Assembly: GCA_028277745.1 (NCBI GenBank)
Contig: JANQFR010000030.1
Span: forward strand, 1-41,446
DNA length: 41,446 bases
Direction: 5' to 3'
From: Phycisphaeraceae bacterium
GTDB taxonomy: Bacteria > Planctomycetota > Phycisphaerae > Phycisphaerales > Phycisphaeraceae
The position numbers and the translations under genes were made by a program. Below, piece after piece: positions 1-14,984 of this stretch. Within the stretch, counting starts at the first letter, position 1. Each line of letters begins with the position of its first letter. The notes under the pieces were generated by a model, which saw nothing but the letters and a program-made list of their open reading frames with translations, made no database searches and was not told where the DNA came from.

Positions 1-2256
<2,256 letters not shown>

Positions 2257-2348
2257 GAGTGGTTCGTCTCAAGGGTGGGAAAACTGTCGGAGCAAAAAAG
2301 GAACGTCGCGACCGGTCGGCCGCGGGCCCACGGCCTCTGGCCGGGGCG

Positions 2349-6137
<3,789 letters not shown>

Positions 6138-6225
6138 CGACAACCTCGATCTCGCTTTGTCGTAAGTTGTTGTAGGAGTGGGGCTTGGGTTCCCGATCAC
6201 GCCCGTTCGTCACCGCGAACACGGC

Positions 6226-6254
6226 AGTATATCCGCTTTTGAACACCCTTACAA
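6226..6254 (-). promoter_or_regulatory. Candidate sigma-70 promoter for rpoBC
   Basis: On the minus strand TTGTAA (6254-6249) and TATACT (6231-6226) are separated by 17 bases, about 90 bases before the preferred rpoB start. The surrounding 100 bases are clearly AT-richer than the genes on either side. A separate TTGACA at 6275-6270 has no convincing partner hexamer. The call rests on sequence match alone. Confidence 0.45.
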
Positions 6255-6292
6255 CCGAAAAGGGGCTTTTGTCAAGAATTTTTTCAAGAAAT

Positions 6293-9200
6293 TCACCCGG
6301 CTGGCCCGCCGTTCGCACCGGAAGCGGCCTTCACGCCCCGCGTCTTCTCCACCAGGGACTGGAGCAGGTAGAAAAAGACCGGGACGAACAGGATCCCGAT
6401 CACCGTGGCGAAGATCATGCCGAAGAAGACCGTGGTCCCCAGCGAGCGGCGGCTCTGGGCCCCGGCCCCCAGGGCGATAATCAGGGGGAACGTGCCCAGC
6501 ACGAAGGAAAACGCGGTCATCAAGATCGGCCGGTAACGCAGCCGGGAGGCCTCCAGGGCGGCGTCGCGGATCGACCGGCCTTCCCGCCGCAGTTCCCGGG
6601 CGAACTCGACGATCAGGATCGCGTTCTTGGCGACCAGCGCGATCAGCAGGACGAAGCCGACCTGGGTGTAGATGTTGTTGTCGTAGCCCCGGGCGGCGAT
6701 GCCGATCAACGCGCCCAGCACCCCCAGCGGGACCGTCAGCAGGATCGCCAGCGGGATCGTCCACGATTCATATTGCGCGGCCAGGACCAGGAAGACCACC
6801 ACGAACCCGAGGGCGAACGCGATCGGCGCGGCGTTGCCCGCCTTGATCTCCTGGTACGTGGTCCCGGTCCAGTCATAGAAGAACCCCGAGCCGGGGGGGA
6901 TGACCTCGGCCGAAAGCTCGGCCATGCGTGCGACCGCCTGGCCGGAGCTGAACCCCGGGGCCGCCGAGCCGGTGATCGAGGCCGACGGGTAGAGGTTGTA
7001 GCGGTTGATGGACTGGGGCCCGACGACCTCCTCCACCTCGATGAACGTGTCCATCGGCAGGGTCTGGCCGTTTTGATTACGGACCTTGAGCAGCCCGATG
7101 TCGTCCTGGCTGTCGCGGAACTGGCTGTCGGCCTGGACATAGACGCGGTAGACGCGGTTGAAGCGGTTGAAGTCGTTGACGTAGGCCCCGCCGAGGTTGC
7201 TCTGGAGGGTGTCGTTGTAGACGTTGGGTGAGACGCCGATGCGTTGGGCCTTGGTTTCGTTGATGTCGACGTAGAGCTGGGGCACGCGGGCGCGGAAGCC
7301 GGTGAACAGCCGGGTCAGCTCGGGGTCGGCGTTGCCGCGGGCGACCAGCTGATCCGCGGTGTCCTGAAGCTCATCGAGGGTGACGTCGGGCAACGCCAGC
7401 AGCTCGTACGCGAAGCCCCCCGCGGACCCGAGGCCGATGATCGGCGGGGGCGCGAACGGGAAGACGACCGCCTCCTGGATCTGGGCGAACTGCGGGGCGA
7501 GCTTGCCGATGATCGCCCGGACGGACTCGGTCCGCACGGGGCGGTCGTCCCAGTTCTCGAGGACGACGACGCACGCCGCGTTGTTGGGCGCGACCGTCCC
7601 GCCGAGGATCGAATACCCCCCGATGCCGACCACGTCGCGGACCCCGGGGGTGCTCAGGCACAGCTTCTCGATCCGGTCGAGCACCTCGCGGGTCCGACCC
7701 AGCTTGGCGGCGTCGGGCAGCTGCACGTTCACAAAGAAATAGCCCTGGTCCTCGTTGGGCAGGAACCCCGTCGGCACGGTCCGCAGCCCCCACACCGCGG
7801 CGAAGCAGAACCCGCCGAAGACCAACACCACGATCACCGACAGCCGGATGCCCTTGCCGACGATCCAGATGTAGCTGTTGCGGGTGCCGTTGACCAGGCC
7901 GTTGAACCAGACAAAGAGCGGGAACCGCACGGTCCGCGACGGGCGGAGGAAGATCGCGCACAACGCCGGGCTGAGGGTCAGGGCGTTGATGGTCGAGAAC
8001 GCGGTGGCGAACGCGATGGTCAACGCGAACTGACGGTAGAGTACGCCGGTGAGGCCCCCGAGGCAGGCGGCGGGGATGAACACCGCGAGCACGACGAGCG
8101 TGGTGGCGACCAGGGCGCCGGCGACCTCGTCCATCGCCTGCTTGGCGGCCTCGCGGGGCTCGAGGCCCTCGTCGATCTTGCGGGAGGTGTTCTCCACCAC
8201 CACGATCGCGTCGTCGACCACGATCCCGATCGCCAGGATCAGGCCGAACAGCGTGAACAGGTTCAGGCTGAACCCCGCCGGGAGCATGACCCCGAAGGTG
8301 GCGATCAGCGAGACGGGGATCGTAATCGCCGGCACGAGGGTCGCCCGCCAGCTCTGAAGGAAGATGTACGTGATCAGGATCACCAGCCCCGCGGCGATGA
8401 ACAGGGTGATGACGACTTCTCTGATGGAAGCGCGGACAAATTCGGTGAAATCGAAGGTGACCTTGTGTTCGACGCCTTGGGGGAACCGAACCGACAGCTC
8501 GTCGAGCTTCTGCCGGATGCCCCGGGCGGTCTCGACCGCGTTGGAGCCGGGAAGCTGGTAGATCCCGACGGTGGCGGCGGGCTGGCCGTTGAGCTGGGCG
8601 AACCAGTCGTACGACTCGGCGCCCAGCTCGACCCGGGCGATGTCTTTGAGCCGAACGACGCGCTGGTCGTCGCCGACCTTGAGGATGATGTCCTCGAACT
8701 GCTCGACGCTCTCGAGCCGGCCCTGGGTGTTGATGGTGAGTTGGAAGCCGCTGTCGGTCTTGGCCGGCTCCTGCCCGATCTGCCCGGCGGCGACCTGGAC
8801 GTTCTGCTCACGCAGGGCGTTGAGCACGTCCACCGTCGTCAGGTCGCGCGACGCCAGCTCGTCGGGGTCCAGCCAAACCCGCATCGAGTAGTCCTGGGCG
8901 CCGAAGACAAACACCTCCCCGACGCCGTCGACCCGGGCCAGCTCGTCCTTGACGAAGATCGTCATGTAGTTGGACAGCGCCAACTGGTCCCACTGCTTCC
9001 CGGCTTCGTCGGCGGAGGCGAACAGCGAGACGACCATCAGCAGGCTCGGCGACCGCTTGCGGGTGGTGACGCCGCGCGAGCGGACCTCCGCGGGCAAACG
9101 CGGCTCGGCGATGGCGACGCGGTTCTGCGTGTAGACCGCCGCCTGGTCCGGGTCCGAGCCCAGCGCGAACGTGACGTCGATCGACACGCGCCCCGACGCG

Positions 9201-9451
9201 TCGGTCGTCGACTTCATGTAGATCATCCCCTCGACGCCGTTGATCTCCTGCTCGAGCGGCGCGGTCACGGTGTCCACGACGGTCTGCGGGTCGGCGCCGG
9301 GGTAGTTGGCGGTGACCTGCACCACCGGCGGCGCGATGTCGGGGTACTGCTCGACCGACAGCAGCGGCAGGCAGATGAAGCCGACCAGCAACATCAGGAT
9401 CGCCAGCACGGTGGCGAAGACGGGTCGGTCGATGAAAAAGCGTGACAGCAT
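6293..9451 (-). CDS. RND multidrug efflux transporter, HAE1/AcrB type
   Basis: A 1052-residue inner-membrane pump of the hydrophobe/amphiphile efflux family, which uses the proton gradient to expel drugs and similar compounds from the periplasm and inner membrane. The N terminus (MLSRFFIDRPVFATVLAILM) is typical of AcrB and MexB. The proton-relay signature IGIVVDDAIVVVEN near residue 405 carries the two membrane Asp residues. The partner Lys is in LVAKNAILIVEF in the second half. Length matches the family. AGGG stands six bases before the ATG. It lies 18 bp after the membrane-fusion protein gene on the same strand, so the two form an adaptor-pump operon. No outer-membrane factor gene is adjacent, so that component must be encoded elsewhere. 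Substrate cannot be inferred. Confidence 0.96.
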   Translation of the reverse strand: MLSRFFIDRPVFATVLAILMLLVGFICLPLLSVEQYPDIAPPVVQVTANYPGADPQTVVDTVTAPLEQEINGVEGMIYMKSTTDASGRVSIDVTFALGSDPDQAAVYTQNRVAIAEPRLPAEVRSRGVTTRKRSPSLLMVVSLFASADEAGKQWDQLALSNYMTIFVKDELARVDGVGEVFVFGAQDYSMRVWLDPDELASRDLTTVDVLNALREQNVQVAAGQIGQEPAKTDSGFQLTINTQGRLESVEQFEDIILKVGDDQRVVRLKDIARVELGAESYDWFAQLNGQPAATVGIYQLPGSNAVETARGIRQKLDELSVRFPQGVEHKVTFDFTEFVRASIREVVITLFIAAGLVILITYIFLQSWRATLVPAITIPVSLIATFGVMLPAGFSLNLFTLFGLILAIGIVVDDAIVVVENTSRKIDEGLEPREAAKQAMDEVAGALVATTLVVLAVFIPAACLGGLTGVLYRQFALTIAFATAFSTINALTLSPALCAIFLRPSRTVRFPLFVWFNGLVNGTRNSYIWIVGKGIRLSVIVVLVFGGFCFAAVWGLRTVPTGFLPNEDQGYFFVNVQLPDAAKLGRTREVLDRIEKLCLSTPGVRDVVGIGGYSILGGTVAPNNAACVVVLENWDDRPVRTESVRAIIGKLAPQFAQIQEAVVFPFAPPPIIGLGSAGGFAYELLALPDVTLDELQDTADQLVARGNADPELTRLFTGFRARVPQLYVDINETKAQRIGVSPNVYNDTLQSNLGGAYVNDFNRFNRVYRVYVQADSQFRDSQDDIGLLKVRNQNGQTLPMDTFIEVEEVVGPQSINRYNLYPSASITGSAAPGFSSGQAVARMAELSAEVIPPGSGFFYDWTGTTYQEIKAGNAAPIAFALGFVVVFLVLAAQYESWTIPLAILLTVPLGVLGALIGIAARGYDNNIYTQVGFVLLIALVAKNAILIVEFARELRREGRSIRDAALEASRLRYRPILMTAFSFVLGTFPLIIALGAGAQSRRSLGTTVFFGMIFATVIGILFVPVFFYLLQSLVEKTRGVKAASGANGGPAG

Positions 9452-9469
9452 GGTTCGCCCTGGATCGGG

Positions 9470-10663
9470 TCATTCAGCCGCGGGGGCCGGCTCGTTGATG
9501 TCGGCGGACGCCGCCGGCGCGGGCGGCGCCTGGTCCGCCGTCTGCATCTGAGGCATCACCGGCTGGCCGGGGATCGCCTTTTGAATCCCGCGCACGACGT
9601 AGTGGTCCTCGGCCGTCAGGCCTTCACGCACCATCCGGTACGCCCCGTCGCGCGGGCCCAGCTCGACCACCCGCTGCTCCACGGTGTTGTCCGGCTTCAC
9701 CACCAGGACGTACTGGCCTTGCAGCCCGGTCAGGATCGCGTTCTCCTCCACCAGCAACGCGTCTTTCACCCGGCCGTAAGGCGCCCGCACCCGGGCGAAC
9801 AGCCCGGGAAACAGCGCGCCTTCCTTGTTGGGGAAGACCGCCCGCACCCGGATGGTGCCGGTCTGCGGGTCGACCTGGTTGTCCACGAAGTCCAGCACCC
9901 CCTTGAACGGGTATTCGCCGTCCGGGTTGTTGGCCAGGGCGAGTTCCGCCTTGTCCCGCTCCGGATCGACCTGCCCGGTGTCTCGCCGCTCCAGGTACTC
10001 CAGCACGATCCGCTCGCTCACGTCGAAGTACACCCAGATCGGGTCCATCTGAACGACGGTGGTCAGCAGCGTCGGCTCGTTGTAGCCGACCAGGTCGCCC
10101 ACATCCATCAGGTTGCGGCTGACCCGCCCGGCGATCGGCGAACGCACGTAGGTGTATTCCAGATTGAGCTTGGCGTCACGCAGGTTCGCCTCGGCGGCCG
10201 CGGTCTCCGCCTTGCGCTGCTCGAGCGTCGCGAACGATTCGATCCGCTCCGCGTCCGTCGCGGCGTTGGCGTTGTACGCCTTGAGCACCCGGTCGTAGAT
10301 CGACTGGGCCTGGTCCTGCAACGCCTTGGCCTGCGCCACGCCCGCCTCCGCCGTCGCCACCGCGATCTCATAAGGCTCGTGCTCGATCTGGAACAGCAAC
10401 GCGCCCTTTTCGACGTCCGTGCTCGGCTCGAAATCGATGCTCTCCAGGAACCCCTGCACCCGCGCCCGGATGTCGACATTCTGCACCGCCGCCAGCGTGC
10501 CGGTGTAGTAGTAGTATTCGGTGATGTCCCTCACCACCGGCGTGGCCACCGTCACCGCCGGGGGCCCCATCGGCCGCGGGGCCGGCTCCCGCCCGCAGCC
10601 CGCCGTCGCCAACAGCAACCCGCCCAACAGCATCGGCCAGGGCCCGTGTCCGCCACTCTTCAT
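9470..10663 (-). CDS. RND efflux periplasmic adaptor (membrane fusion) lipoprotein
   Basis: A 397-residue HlyD/AcrA-type adaptor that would bridge the inner-membrane pump encoded next to it and an outer-membrane channel. It starts MKSGGHGPWPMLLGGLLLAT and runs into AGC, a probable lipoprotein signal with Cys near residue 23. The order is then a biotinyl-lipoyl-like half (DIRARVQGFLESIDF), an alanine-rich coiled-coil hairpin (AEAGVAQAKALQDQAQSIYD and following), the second lipoyl half (YVRSPIAGRVSRNLMDVGDL) and beta-barrel domains (GTIRVRAVFPNKEGALFPGL). The frame is open to 10720, but ATG at 10663 is preferred: AAGGGG lies about ten bases upstream and it puts the signal sequence at the N terminus. 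The acidic, Ala/Pro-rich C-terminal tail is probably disordered. Confidence 0.94.
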   Translation of the reverse strand: MKSGGHGPWPMLLGGLLLATAGCGREPAPRPMGPPAVTVATPVVRDITEYYYYTGTLAAVQNVDIRARVQGFLESIDFEPSTDVEKGALLFQIEHEPYEIAVATAEAGVAQAKALQDQAQSIYDRVLKAYNANAATDAERIESFATLEQRKAETAAAEANLRDAKLNLEYTYVRSPIAGRVSRNLMDVGDLVGYNEPTLLTTVVQMDPIWVYFDVSERIVLEYLERRDTGQVDPERDKAELALANNPDGEYPFKGVLDFVDNQVDPQTGTIRVRAVFPNKEGALFPGLFARVRAPYGRVKDALLVEENAILTGLQGQYVLVVKPDNTVEQRVVELGPRDGAYRMVREGLTAEDHYVVRGIQKAIPGQPVMPQMQTADQAPPAPAASADINEPAPAAE

Positions 10664-10847
10664 GGTTGCGCCGCCCCTTGTCCGTATAAACCCGTAATCA
10701 CCACCCGAGAAGCATAACAAAGCCGATCCGGTCAGGCGATCTTTAAAACTTGCTCAACCAACCCGCCGCGACGAGCGGGGCGCGATGGCTGTTTTTCCAC
10801 CCGTCGCCGCCCTTCCACGCAGAGCGCAGATTCGGGTTTGCCAGCCA

Positions 10848-10876
10848 TTGAATATCTTGTTTTTGTTTGGTATACT
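10848..10876 (+). promoter_or_regulatory. Strong candidate sigma-70 promoter
   Basis: TTGAAT (10848-10853) and TATACT (10871-10876) are separated by exactly 17 bases in a locally AT-rich tract. The pair stands 28 bases before the ATG of a small ORF that has its own Shine-Dalgarno sequence. The -10 box contains the palindrome GTATAC, which recurs just before the start of the nearby XRE regulator gene. Confidence 0.55.
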
Positions 10877-10904
10877 TTGAACACACCTATTCCGGGAGGC
10901 GCTG

Positions 10905-11090
10905 ATGAGCCATAAGCCACCAGAAACCGCCCCGCGCCGGGACGCGGCCCATCGATATGCCGTGAAACGGGCGGCCCGACAACTCACGCGGTATCAGACC
11001 GGCTTTCTTCTGAGGCTGGCTTCGGAGCTTGAGCGCCCGAAGCCCGACCTAATACCGCATCTACGGCGGCCTCTGCGTCTGGTGCGCTGA
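10905..11090 (+). CDS. Small basic protein of unknown function, overlapping the XRE gene
   Basis: A 61-residue ORF beginning MSHKPPETAPRRDAAHRYAV and ending PHLRRPLRLVR. It is strongly basic, with no signal peptide or membrane segment. I do not recognise a family. It is kept because GGGAGG stands five bases before the ATG and a near-consensus promoter lies just upstream. Its last 107 bases run antisense to the 3' end of the convergently transcribed XRE regulator. It may be a small regulator or toxin-like partner, or the transcript may act mainly as antisense RNA; neither is shown by the sequence. It could also be a chance ORF behind a real promoter. Confidence 0.45.
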   Translation: MSHKPPETAPRRDAAHRYAVKRAARQLTRYQTGFLLRLASELERPKPDLIPHLRRPLRLVR

Positions 11091-11421
11091 CGTCCGGCGC
11101 GAGGGCCGCCTGGTCCCGCAACGCCGCCAGCCGCATCACGCGGTGGAACTCGCGAAGGCTCGACATGTTCAACAGCCGGGAAAACGAAGCGATTTCCCGG
11201 CAGAGCAGGTCGCGCTCGCGAACCGCGGGCGCTTCGATCCGCCCGTACACGTCCAGCAGGTGCGACACCCGGGCCCGGACCTCCCGAGGCACGGGGCGCT
11301 TGCCCGCCTCGAACTCGTGAATCGTCTGATACCGCCGATAGCCTAATTCCTGGGCCAGACGCTGCTGGGTCCAGCCCGCCGCCTCCCTCAGCCGCACGAG
11401 ATGGTTTCCGAATTCTGTCAT
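10984..11421 (-). CDS. XRE-family helix-turn-helix transcriptional regulator
   Basis: A 145-residue protein with an N-terminal Cro/C1-type HTH at about residues 5-60 (LVRLREAAGWTQQRLAQELG, then YQTIHEFEAGKRPVPREVRA). A helical region rich in Arg and Leu follows, then a polar Ala/Ser-rich tail. The frame extends upstream to 11541, but ATG at 11421 (MTEFGNHLVRLREAAGWTQQ) starts directly at the domain, and the extra 40 residues have no family character. No good Shine-Dalgarno sequence precedes it; TATACG lies just upstream, so the message may be nearly leaderless and autoregulated. It is divergent from the large phage-like gene beginning at 11656 and probably controls it. A small ORF overlaps its 3' end on the other strand. 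Confidence 0.85.
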   Translation of the reverse strand: MTEFGNHLVRLREAAGWTQQRLAQELGYRRYQTIHEFEAGKRPVPREVRARVSHLLDVYGRIEAPAVRERDLLCREIASFSRLLNMSSLREFHRVMRLAALRDQAALAPDVSAPDAEAAVDAVLGRASGAQAPKPASEESRSDTA

Positions 11422-11655
11422 CTGCACATCGTATACGGAATATGCGATAACCGCAACGAACGAATATTTATTATCGCCCTGCAAACCACTGAAAAATATT
11501 GTTTTACCTGACAGACACCCATATTTATAGGATATTTGCATTCTATTTTTAGTTGATTTCGCATATCATATCGGATAAAACATACGAAAACGGCCCTCGC
11601 GTGATGGCCGGGAAAGCATCGTGCTCCAACACCTCTATTTCCGGGGAACTGCATC
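11422..11655. promoter_or_regulatory. AT-rich divergent intergenic region with probable operators
   Basis: About 230 bases between the XRE gene and the large plus-strand gene. It is markedly richer in A and T than the rest of the window. It holds GTATAC close to the XRE start, a related ATATGCGATA a few bases on, and CGCATATCATATCGG near 11562-11576. Repeated GCATAT/ATATGC half-sites suggest regulator binding. I could not fix -35 and -10 boxes with confidence. Confidence 0.4.
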
Positions 11656-14451
11656 ATGACCGTCAACGAATCCTTTAACACCACCGATTCCGCCACCCTC
11701 GGCCCCGACCAGGCCTGGATCGAGCCCGTGGGCCAGTACAACATCGTTTCCAACGCGGCCCAGTCGGTGAACCCCAACCAGAACAACCTCGCCCTGACGG
11801 CCGCCCTGTCGAAGGACGACCAGTACGCCGAGGTGGTGGTGCCCGCCCTGCCCGGGTCAAACCAGACCGCCGGCGGCCCGGTCGTGCGGGGCGATGACAC
11901 CGGCGAAACCTACTACTACGCCCAGATCAACACGGACGGCGTCGCACGGATCTACAAGCGGACCGCCGCCCTCCTTCACGAGACCACGGTCAACCCGGCG
12001 CCGACCGCACCCTACACGCTCCGCCTGGAAGCGTCCGGGGCTTCGCTGTCCCTGCAGTTGGACGGCGTCGAGATCGCCTCCGCCACCGACTCCGACATCA
12101 GCGGCGCCGACCAGCGCCGGCCCGGGATGTACGCCTACCAGAGCGACGCGTCCGCGGTCCGTTACGATTCCTTTGAAGCCGGGGAACTGGCCCCCGACCC
12201 GATCATCCCCGGCACAACGTCGTGGACCGGGACGACCAACCCGACCGCGACACCCGCCCAGGTCGGCACAGCCGGCAAGGGGTTCAACTCCCAATGCTTC
12301 GGGCGGTGGGACGTCGTTGAACGGCAGCTCGTGCCGTCGGGCGGCATGAAGATCGGGCTCCTGGCCTTCCACATCAACGGCATCGACAAGGTCGAGGTCG
12401 CGGCCAACGGCGGGGCCTGGATCGAGGCCACCGAGTGGACCCGGGACGCCACGACCGGGTACTGGCGGTACTGGTTCACCGTCGAGCCCGGCACGTTGAC
12501 CGACGGCGACGAGATCGTCCTCCGCGCCAGGCTCTACCCCAAGACGCGCGGCCTGTGCCGGGTCATGCAGGACGATTCGCAGGACACCACCCGGACCCGC
12601 ACCGGGGCCGGAAACCTGACGCTCTTCGCCAACGGCGGCGGGTCGTTAAGCGACGACGAAGGCACGCTGTACTGCTCCGCGTCGGCGACCTACGGCGCCG
12701 GCGACGGGTCCCTCGGCAACCCGTTCCGCCATCCCAACGAAGCGTTCGAGAAGCTCCGCACAGATTTCTCCAGCGACGTCACGCAAGCGAACGGGTGGCG
12801 CGTCGTCTGCCTCACCCGCGGCGTCTACAACGTCCACCGCTCGTGGGGATTTCAGATTACCAATGTGACGCGTTGGGTGACCGTCACCAAGGCCGCCGGG
12901 CTCGCCCGGGAAGATGTGCGGCTGGGGTGCCTCTCGCTCACGTCCCGGGGAGCGGATTCGTTCCCCGCCCAGACCTCCGGCACGCTCACCGGCGTGTCCG
13001 GCGCAACCGTCTCCGACTCCAGCCTCAACATCGACCCCGCCGGCCTGCAGACCATGGTCATCCTCATGACCTCCGGCCCCGACGAGGGGCAGTACCGGCG
13101 AATCACCGCCTGGGACAACACGACCAAGACCATGACCCTGGACGTCGGGTTCGCCAACGCGGCGTCGGGGGACGCCTACGAAATCCACTTCGACGCCCGG
13201 CACCCGCTCCTGAGCAGCCGCATGGTCTACCCCCGGTATAAAGACATCACGATTGATCTGGGATTGATCGGCCAGCACACGCAGAGGGCGTGGTTCGACA
13301 ACTGCCTGCTGGTCGAGAACTCCGGCGGGTGGCTGTCGGACAGCAACCTCCCCCGGCACATCACCGTCCACTCCAAGCTCGAGGACGCCGCCGATATCAC
13401 CAACATCGCCGGGACCGTGATCACCACGTCCCTCATCGGCGGGACCGACCGGACGGGGAAGGTGATGATCGCGGCCGGGGAAGCCCGGCTCATCAAGAGC
13501 CACAACACCGCCAACGGCGAGATCGAGGTGTATTTCGCGTTCTCGTCGTTGACGACGTCGGACACGTTCGACGTGCACGACTACACCAACGCCGATAGCA
13601 CCAAGATGTATCACACGGTGTTCCGCCAGTCCCGTTCGACCAGTCTGTATTTCACCGATTGCGACGCGGTGTCGGTTCACAATGCGTTCACCTCCGCATC
13701 CATCGTGCGCAACTGCCTGAGCGAAAAAGTGTCTGGAGACACGCACCGGCAGTGCGGCCTGGTGGTCGACAACCGCTTCCGGGAAATCGACGGCAGCGTC
13801 AGCGGGCAGCACACCGACACCGGCCAGTACTTCGGTGAGCCGGCGACTGACATGGGTCGGCCGGCGCCTCAGGACGTCATCGTGATGAACAACCGGGACC
13901 TGGGAGGCTCCGTTGACCCGCAGGTGTTCTTCCTCGGGCACAACAGCACGACCGGCCCGTACAAGAACTTCGCGTGGGTCAACAACGCCTGGACGTTCGC
14001 GTCCACGGACAGCACCGCGGGGCAATTTCAATTCGACCAGACCAACGAGTCCGTACCCGGCGACGGCGGGACCGCCGCGTCGAGCCACGTCATCTTCTGG
14101 CACAACACGATGCGGACCTGGTTCTTTTTCCGAACCAACAATGTGTTCGCCGGGACCGACTGCGAGGTCTACGCCAGCGTCGCCAAGTACCTGATCGCCA
14201 AGACCGGCGGCACGTTCCTGACGGAGGTGAACGTCGACGAGAACCACTGGTTCGAAACCGGCGTGTTTGAACAGTACGCCGGGACCAACTCCACCTCCGG
14301 CGCGGAGTCGGCGGTGTTCGACAACCCGACGGGCGGCTCGTTCCTGCCCATCGGTGATCTGCTGGCGCGGGTGACGCCGAAGGTCCCCTTCGACGCGAAC
14401 AACGCTGCGCGTCAGCCCACGACCGCCATCGGCGCATATGAAGCTTCCTGA
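11656..14451 (+). CDS. Phage-like beta-structured protein (LamG-like plus beta-helix)
   Basis: A 931-residue protein with no signal peptide. Residues 1-175 look like a concanavalin/LamG-type beta-sandwich (a FNTTDSATLGPDQAW opening, FEAGEL at the end). Residues 330-920 look like a right-handed beta-helix (SASATYGAGDGSLGNPFRHP start, TTAIGAYEAS end). Within it are two beta-modules of a kind I associate with phage structural proteins, at about 441-510 (MTSGPDEGQYRRITAWDNTT) and 585-642. The architecture recalls tail-fibre or surface-binding proteins. It stands alone between an XRE regulator and a strong terminator, with no other phage gene, so it may be a phage-derived cargo gene. The ATG at 11656 has GGGGAA about eight bases upstream. 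Function is unproven; an exported adhesin or polysaccharide-binding protein is also possible. Confidence 0.8.
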   Translation: MTVNESFNTTDSATLGPDQAWIEPVGQYNIVSNAAQSVNPNQNNLALTAALSKDDQYAEVVVPALPGSNQTAGGPVVRGDDTGETYYYAQINTDGVARIYKRTAALLHETTVNPAPTAPYTLRLEASGASLSLQLDGVEIASATDSDISGADQRRPGMYAYQSDASAVRYDSFEAGELAPDPIIPGTTSWTGTTNPTATPAQVGTAGKGFNSQCFGRWDVVERQLVPSGGMKIGLLAFHINGIDKVEVAANGGAWIEATEWTRDATTGYWRYWFTVEPGTLTDGDEIVLRARLYPKTRGLCRVMQDDSQDTTRTRTGAGNLTLFANGGGSLSDDEGTLYCSASATYGAGDGSLGNPFRHPNEAFEKLRTDFSSDVTQANGWRVVCLTRGVYNVHRSWGFQITNVTRWVTVTKAAGLAREDVRLGCLSLTSRGADSFPAQTSGTLTGVSGATVSDSSLNIDPAGLQTMVILMTSGPDEGQYRRITAWDNTTKTMTLDVGFANAASGDAYEIHFDARHPLLSSRMVYPRYKDITIDLGLIGQHTQRAWFDNCLLVENSGGWLSDSNLPRHITVHSKLEDAADITNIAGTVITTSLIGGTDRTGKVMIAAGEARLIKSHNTANGEIEVYFAFSSLTTSDTFDVHDYTNADSTKMYHTVFRQSRSTSLYFTDCDAVSVHNAFTSASIVRNCLSEKVSGDTHRQCGLVVDNRFREIDGSVSGQHTDTGQYFGEPATDMGRPAPQDVIVMNNRDLGGSVDPQVFFLGHNSTTGPYKNFAWVNNAWTFASTDSTAGQFQFDQTNESVPGDGGTAASSHVIFWHNTMRTWFFFRTNNVFAGTDCEVYASVAKYLIAKTGGTFLTEVNVDENHWFETGVFEQYAGTNSTSGAESAVFDNPTGGSFLPIGDLLARVTPKVPFDANNAARQPTTAIGAYEAS

Positions 14452-14501
14452 TCCGGCTCCCTCCATGCGGCGGGCGGGTGTTCCGTGGGCCGCCGCTGCA
14501 G

Positions 14502-14544
14502 AACACCGAAGCCCAGGGGCTCAGGTCCCTGGGCTTCGGTTGTT
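14502..14544. terminator. Strong bidirectional terminator hairpin
   Basis: A perfect 13-bp stem, CCGAAGCCCAGGG (14506-14518) with CCCTGGGCTTCGG (14527-14539), closes an 8-base loop. It is flanked by AACA and TTGTT, which can extend the stem past one bulge. It lies between convergent genes (the phage-like gene and the pterin enzyme) and can serve both. Confidence 0.7.
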
Positions 14545-14612
14545 CAAAGTGAAACGCGAGAAAGGCCCGCGGCTGCACATTCATCAGGCGATGCCGGCCG
14601 AGGCGACAGGCG

Positions 14613-14984
14613 CTAAGGCCGGTAGACCGCGGTGCACCCGGGCGCTTCGCCCACCGCCACGCTCACGAGGCTCACGCCCTCGGGCAGGCCCGCCGCCACC
14701 CGCGAACCGATCCACTGGGCCACCCGCTCGGCGCTGGGGTTCCACGCCTCGTCCGCGAACGGCTCCACCTCGTTGAGGTGTCGGTTCCGCCACGGCGCCA
14801 GCACGGCGTCGACCTCCCGCTCCAGCACGTGGAAATCCATCACCGTCTGCAACGCGTCCAGCCCCGCCGACCCCACGGTCACCCGGACGTCCCAGTCGTG
14901 CCCGTGCAGCGGCTCCAGCCCACCCCCCGGCAGGCGCAGGGCGTGCGACGCGCTGAACACCTTCTCGATCGTGATCTCAAACAT
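14613..14984 (-). CDS. 6-pyruvoyl-tetrahydropterin synthase family protein, PTPS-III-like
   Basis: A 123-residue COG0720 enzyme that acts on 7,8-dihydroneopterin triphosphate. Zinc ligands are His14 (FSASHAL) and His27/His29 (HGH). QueD enzymes carry a catalytic Cys four residues before the first His of HGH; here that position is Leu23. Glu24 instead gives the pattern E-x2-HGH (LEPLHGHDW). That pattern is reported for PTPS-III proteins, which make 6-hydroxymethyl-dihydropterin and replace dihydroneopterin aldolase (FolB) in folate synthesis. A folate role is therefore more likely than queuosine, by inference from one motif. The C-terminal segment [11 protein letters not shown] is typical of the family. 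Its start lies only 17 bases from the divergent Hsp70 start; a weak GTAGG precedes it. Confidence 0.9.
   Translation of the reverse strand: MFEITIEKVFSASHALRLPGGGLEPLHGHDWDVRVTVGSAGLDALQTVMDFHVLEREVDAVLAPWRNRHLNEVEPFADEAWNPSAERVAQWIGSRVAAGLPEGVSLVSVAVGEAPGCTAVYRP

Noticed and set aside
7244..9445. 733-codon plus-strand frame opposite the RND pump
   Set aside because: Composition shadow of the pump gene; no family resemblance and no ribosome-binding site.
12646..14466. 606-codon minus-strand frame opposite the phage-like gene
   Set aside because: The plus-strand frame has the coherent domain structure; the minus frame is Arg/Gly/Val-rich noise.
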